Shown here: one piece after another, positions 61,385-64,000 of the stretch
Numbering within the stretch: the first letter of the stretch is position 1
How the letters are laid out: each line of letters begins with the position of its first letter
NCBI RefSeq assembly: GCF_000265295.1
Contig: NC_018002.1
Span: forward strand, 744,001 to 808,000
From: Sulfurospirillum barnesii SES-3
GTDB taxonomy: Bacteria > Campylobacterota > Campylobacteria > Campylobacterales > Sulfurospirillaceae
Direction of reading: 5' to 3'
Length of the DNA stretch: 64,000 nucleotides
Notes under the pieces: generated by a model
Told to the model about the DNA's origin: nothing
What the model saw: only the letters and a program-made list of their open reading frames with translations
Database searches by the model: none
Position numbers and translations under genes: made by a program

Positions 61385-61406
61385 GGAGCTTTACATGTAA
61401 AGCTCC
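61385..61406. terminator. Perfect 22-bp palindromic terminator between convergent genes
   Basis: GGAGCTTTACATGTAAAGCT plus CC, symmetrical over 22 bp, 3 bp after the exporter stop and 9 bp from the stop of the minus-strand chemoreceptor. On the minus strand it is followed by TTTT. Confidence 0.75.
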
Positions 61407-61415
61407 CAAAGTTGT

Positions 61416-63017
61416 TTAGGTGGTTTTGAATTGTGAGAGGGTAAGGCTTAAATTTTCAGAAAGCTTTGCAAGGTGTTCGGCTGCACCTGCTATCTCTTCT
61501 ACGCTACGAGCATTCGAGTGTGAAATGGTGCTAATGCTTCGAATACGCTCAATCACCTTCAACGCTTGTTCACGCCCTAAATTGGCTTCATTGGCAGTTT
61601 TAATAACAATTGCTTTAGCATTACTCATGTTTGTAACGGTTTGAAGCATAAGTGTTTGGGTGTTTTGTGCACGATCACCCAAATGCTCAATATCTTTGGC
61701 ACTCAGACGCATAATTTCAGAAGCGGTGCTGACCGATTGGACAATCACTGCTACGGTTGCATTACTCTCAATTAAGCTTTTTTGTGTGCGTTCTGCAAGT
61801 TTACGTACTTCATCGGCAACCACAGCAAATCCTCGTCCATGTTCCCCCGCACGTGCGGCTTCTATGGCGGCATTGAGCGCTAAAAGATTGGTCTGTTCTG
61901 CAATGTCAGCAATGACTGATAGAACTTGTTTTACTTGTTGAACATCTTGATCCAAATGCTCCAATCGTGCCGAAAGTTCTGTTTGCTGCACAACCACATT
62001 TTTAAGATCACTCGAGACTGAAAGCACTTCTGTGGAGGCATTGGTAAGCTCGTTTGAGACAGATTCGATGAGTGTACCTGAGGTAGAAGAACTTTGTGCA
62101 CTGAGTTCTAAAATAGCAACCACAGATTCTGTGGCTTGTGTGGTTTCTTCAATTTCTCTTGCAGACTGTTCAGTGCTTCGTCCAATATGCAAGGAGGTGC
62201 TTGACAACTCTTCTGAAACGGCGGCATTTTCATGGGCACTTTGTTTTGCACCATGAATGGCTTGTGAGAGTTGGTCTAAGAGTGCATTGAAAATATTCAT
62301 CATATGGGCGATTTCATCTTCATCATCGGTTTTGATTTTGTAGTGTAAATCTTTGTGCTGTGCTATGTAACTACATCCATCAGAGGCTTTTTGAATGGAT
62401 TTTTGAATTTTATGAATAATAAAAAAGAATAATAAACTAACAATAATCGTTAAAAGAACAGAACTCACAATGCCTAGTGTTTTTGCACTTTCCAGTGCTT
62501 CAAACTCTGTTTCTTCGACTTTATTGGTTAAATCATCAATCATTTCTTGAAGTTTAAAATAGTGTGTAGCCCCTTCATCACTCAATTTTTTAAGTGTATT
62601 TCCATGGGGTGTTGAGACAAAGTCTGGCTGATGGATGGTATACGTATGCTCTTTAATAATAACAAAACGACCCTCATTGGCTTTTTTATAGTTCAAAATT
62701 TCTTGTGTAATGTTTTCCAAGAGCAAGACTTGATTTTCATCGCTAAGATAGCTTTTTAAACTCTTTATACGATTGAGCAAAAGATCATGTGTTTTAAAAT
62801 AGCCATCATAACTTTTCACATCATAAAAAAGTTGATAACCCCTTGTGTAAGTACCAAGCATAGCACTGAGTGAACGTATTTCGCCTATCGTATCAATTGT
62901 CATTGCAGCTTTTTTTGCATGGGACGTATTGCTAATAAGTAAAAAGGTGAGGCTTCCTGTTGTCAGTAAAAACAAGAGAAGCAGAAAAATAAGTTTAGCC
63001 CGAATGGTTGATAACAT
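61416..63017 (-). CDS. Methyl-accepting chemotaxis protein with helical periplasmic sensor
   Basis: A chemoreceptor of 533 residues from ATG 63017, which has AAGGG six bases upstream; the frame is open to 63083. TM1 is at about residues 8-28, the periplasmic region (about 30-180) is mostly helical and resembles a four-helix bundle, TM2 is around 184-205, followed by HAMP and the signalling hairpin ([24 protein letters not shown]). The C-terminus [10 protein letters not shown] matches the endings of the other receptors. The ligand is unknown. Confidence 0.92.
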   Translation of the reverse strand: MLSTIRAKLIFLLLLFLLTTGSLTFLLISNTSHAKKAAMTIDTIGEIRSLSAMLGTYTRGYQLFYDVKSYDGYFKTHDLLLNRIKSLKSYLSDENQVLLLENITQEILNYKKANEGRFVIIKEHTYTIHQPDFVSTPHGNTLKKLSDEGATHYFKLQEMIDDLTNKVEETEFEALESAKTLGIVSSVLLTIIVSLLFFFIIHKIQKSIQKASDGCSYIAQHKDLHYKIKTDDEDEIAHMMNIFNALLDQLSQAIHGAKQSAHENAAVSEELSSTSLHIGRSTEQSAREIEETTQATESVVAILELSAQSSSTSGTLIESVSNELTNASTEVLSVSSDLKNVVVQQTELSARLEHLDQDVQQVKQVLSVIADIAEQTNLLALNAAIEAARAGEHGRGFAVVADEVRKLAERTQKSLIESNATVAVIVQSVSTASEIMRLSAKDIEHLGDRAQNTQTLMLQTVTNMSNAKAIVIKTANEANLGREQALKVIERIRSISTISHSNARSVEEIAGAAEHLAKLSENLSLTLSQFKTT

Positions 63018-63179
63018 GTATGCCCTTTTTAATAAAAATCTAATAAAGCTAAGAATTATACATGAAAGCAATTTAAACGTCAATGCCCCAGAGGACTTTG
63101 ACGTTTTGCATCTATCGTTATATGCTAATAGGTTATGGTCTTATTTTTTATTATGAAAAGAGAACGGGGGTATGTTTTA

Positions 63180-63437
63180 ATGTATATTTATGACATCGAG
63201 ACGATACATGTACGCATTCGCTATAACATAAAACGCTTGCGAGAAATACAATCTAAGAGTCAGCTTGAGATGGCGTTAGCCATTGGGCATTCTTCTGCTG
63301 GTTTTTATGCAAAGGCAGAATTGGGCATTCAAAATAAGAAGTTTAATATAGAACACTTATGTAAAATAGCGGAGGTGTTAGATGTAGATATTTATGAGTT
63401 TTTTAAAGAAATTATTCATGATGAAAACGCAGTATAA
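63180..63437 (+). CDS. XRE-family helix-turn-helix protein
   Basis: An 85-residue DNA-binding protein. The helix-turn-helix is at about residues 15-65 (YNIKRLREIQSKSQLEMALAIGHSSAGFYAKAELG...), followed by CKIAEVLDVDIYEFFKE, the usual end of short XRE regulators. ATG 63180 is a likely start, with GGGGG ten bases upstream; ATG 63153 is possible. It stands alone between two chemoreceptor genes. Target unknown. Confidence 0.8.
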   Translation: MYIYDIETIHVRIRYNIKRLREIQSKSQLEMALAIGHSSAGFYAKAELGIQNKKFNIEHLCKIAEVLDVDIYEFFKEIIHDENAV

Positions 63438-63449
63438 AAAAAGAAGAGC

Positions 63450-63491
63450 TTTACATGTAAAGAGAGGTTTTCCTTCTTTACACGTAAAGAT
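63450..63491. terminator. Palindrome pair between convergent genes
   Basis: TTTACATGTAAA at 63450-63461 and the one-base variant CTTTACACGTAAAG near 63476-63489, between the XRE gene and the minus-strand receptor. They can pair with each other as well as fold singly. Confidence 0.5.
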
Positions 63492-63499
63492 TATTTCGT

Positions 63500-64000
63500 T
63501 TACTGAAACTGCCCTAATTTCATATTGAGATTTTCTGCTAGCTTTGAGAGATGATCAGCGGCACTTGCGATCTCCTCTACACTTCTGGCATTCTCAGAGG
63601 TAATGGAATTGATGTTGGTGACAAGATCGACGATCTTATCGGTATCTTTTGCGATTTGATTGGAGTTATTCGCACTAGTTGTCACCGATTTTACACTCTC
63701 ATCCATTACCGACGTGGTACTGATGATGGTCTCTTCTACCGTTGTTGAAACTCCAGCCAATCGTTTAATGTTTTGAGCATTTTTAGTCATCTTATCGGAT
63801 GAGTTGACGATGGATTGAACAATGATATTAATGGTCGCATTAATCTCGGTTAAAGAGGTTTGCGTACGTTCTGCTAACTTTCTCACTTCATCGGCAACAA
63901 CCGCAAAGCCACGTCCATGATCTCCTGCTCTGGCTGCTTCAATGGCGGCATTAAGGGCGAGTAAGTTCGTTTGATCGGCAATATCAGAGATAACAGTCAA
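63500..64000 (-). CDS. Methyl-accepting chemotaxis protein, C-terminal part
   Basis: The last 166 residues of a chemoreceptor whose start lies outside the window. The signalling hairpin [26 protein letters not shown] is followed by the adaptation helix and the ending [10 protein letters not shown]. It closely resembles the receptor at 17168-18856 in this part (TINVIVQAI... and [18 protein letters not shown]). The sensor domain is not visible. Confidence 0.93.
   Translation of the reverse strand: MTVISDIADQTNLLALNAAIEAARAGDHGRGFAVVADEVRKLAERTQTSLTEINATINIIVQSIVNSSDKMTKNAQNIKRLAGVSTTVEETIISTTSVMDESVKSVTTSANNSNQIAKDTDKIVDLVTNINSITSENARSVEEIASAADHLSKLAENLNMKLGQFQ

Larger units (their letters stand above)
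1807..63460. repeat. Dispersed palindrome TTACATGTAA, 36 perfect copies
   Basis: First bases of perfect 10-bp copies found by reading: 1807, 3309, 7095, 9377, 11906, 13058, 13248, 13629, 13835, 16792, 17150, 20882, 20902, 21565, 23373, 24981, 25278, 32491, 37692, 37715, 38904, 39696, 41615, 43185, 43895, 46532, 50520, 53645, 54059, 54543, 57649, 58508, 58954, 60685, 61391, 63451. Sixteen lie between genes and twenty in or at the end of genes. Many extend to TTTACATGTAAA or further. With about 60% AT, under one copy would be expected by chance in 64 kb. None occurs in the two IS copies. Confidence 0.95.

Noticed and set aside
63207-63216. GATACATGTACG as a further copy of the genomic palindrome
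   Set aside because: Only the central TACATGTA matches; the outer bases differ, so it was not counted. The partial copies at 19741, 41601 and 48384 were left out for the same reason.

Overview
The window looks like a chromosomal segment of a free-living, respiratory Campylobacterota (Epsilonproteobacteria), most like Sulfurospirillum or a close relative of Wolinella. This rests on three things. The gene orders napAGHBFLD, nrfHAIJ and mccABCD-ccsA1 are typical of that group. Cytochrome c maturation uses fused CcsBA-type synthases. The DNA is AT-rich and carries several large chemoreceptors. The assignment is an inference from gene content and order; no rRNA or other phylogenetic marker is present.

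Layout. (1) 1-9151, minus strand: a sulfite respiration locus with MccA (seven CXXCH hemes plus one CX15CH heme), MccB, MccC, MccD and the dedicated heme synthase CcsA1 (cut by the window edge), preceded by a two-component system whose kinase carries its own c-heme motif. (2) 9325-16789, plus strand: ammonifying nitrite reduction (nrfHAIJ), then a Crp/Fnr regulator and an orphan nitrate/nitrite-type (PilJ) sensor with no output domain. (3) 16862-23849: a small membrane protein, chemoreceptors, LrgAB, a rubrerythrin-like protein and a cytosine deaminase resembling the yeast enzyme. (4) 23900-28328, minus strand: an outer-membrane receptor with its own ExbB-ExbD-TonB and a DUF364 protein. (5) 28329-32128: a rearranged patch with a 7-bp tandem repeat, a gene remnant, and one membrane-protein gene broken by two separate IS256-family insertions. 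(6) 32615-39221: the periplasmic nitrate reductase operon napAGHBFLD. (7) 39231-40450: an AbiEii-like nucleotidyltransferase with a small partner gene, bounded by perfect 26-bp direct repeats that copy the end of napD. (8) 40485-64000: housekeeping and accessory genes, including ychF, a ferredoxin:thioredoxin reductase-rhodanese fusion, two more signalling systems, a dcuC-amidohydrolase salvage operon, psd, dbpA, leuA behind a Leu/Val leader peptide, a LysE exporter and two more chemoreceptors.

Together, regions 1, 2 and 6 let the cell use sulfite, nitrite and nitrate as periplasmic electron acceptors from the menaquinol pool, with heme-attachment machinery beside its clients and dedicated sensing for each. 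The chemoreceptors fit a motile cell that seeks acceptors and substrates.

The most unusual signals are not protein genes. First, the palindrome TTACATGTAA occurs 36 times by hand count, in genes and between them, and is often extended into terminator-like stems; it is absent from both IS copies. Second, a roughly 120-bp element is present twice, each time starting at the T-tract of an intrinsic terminator or terminator-like hairpin, with compensatory base changes in its hairpins. Third, the AbiE-like module sits between 26-bp direct repeats. Fourth, leuA lies behind an attenuation-type leader and encodes an enzyme that appears to lack the leucine-binding C-terminal domain.
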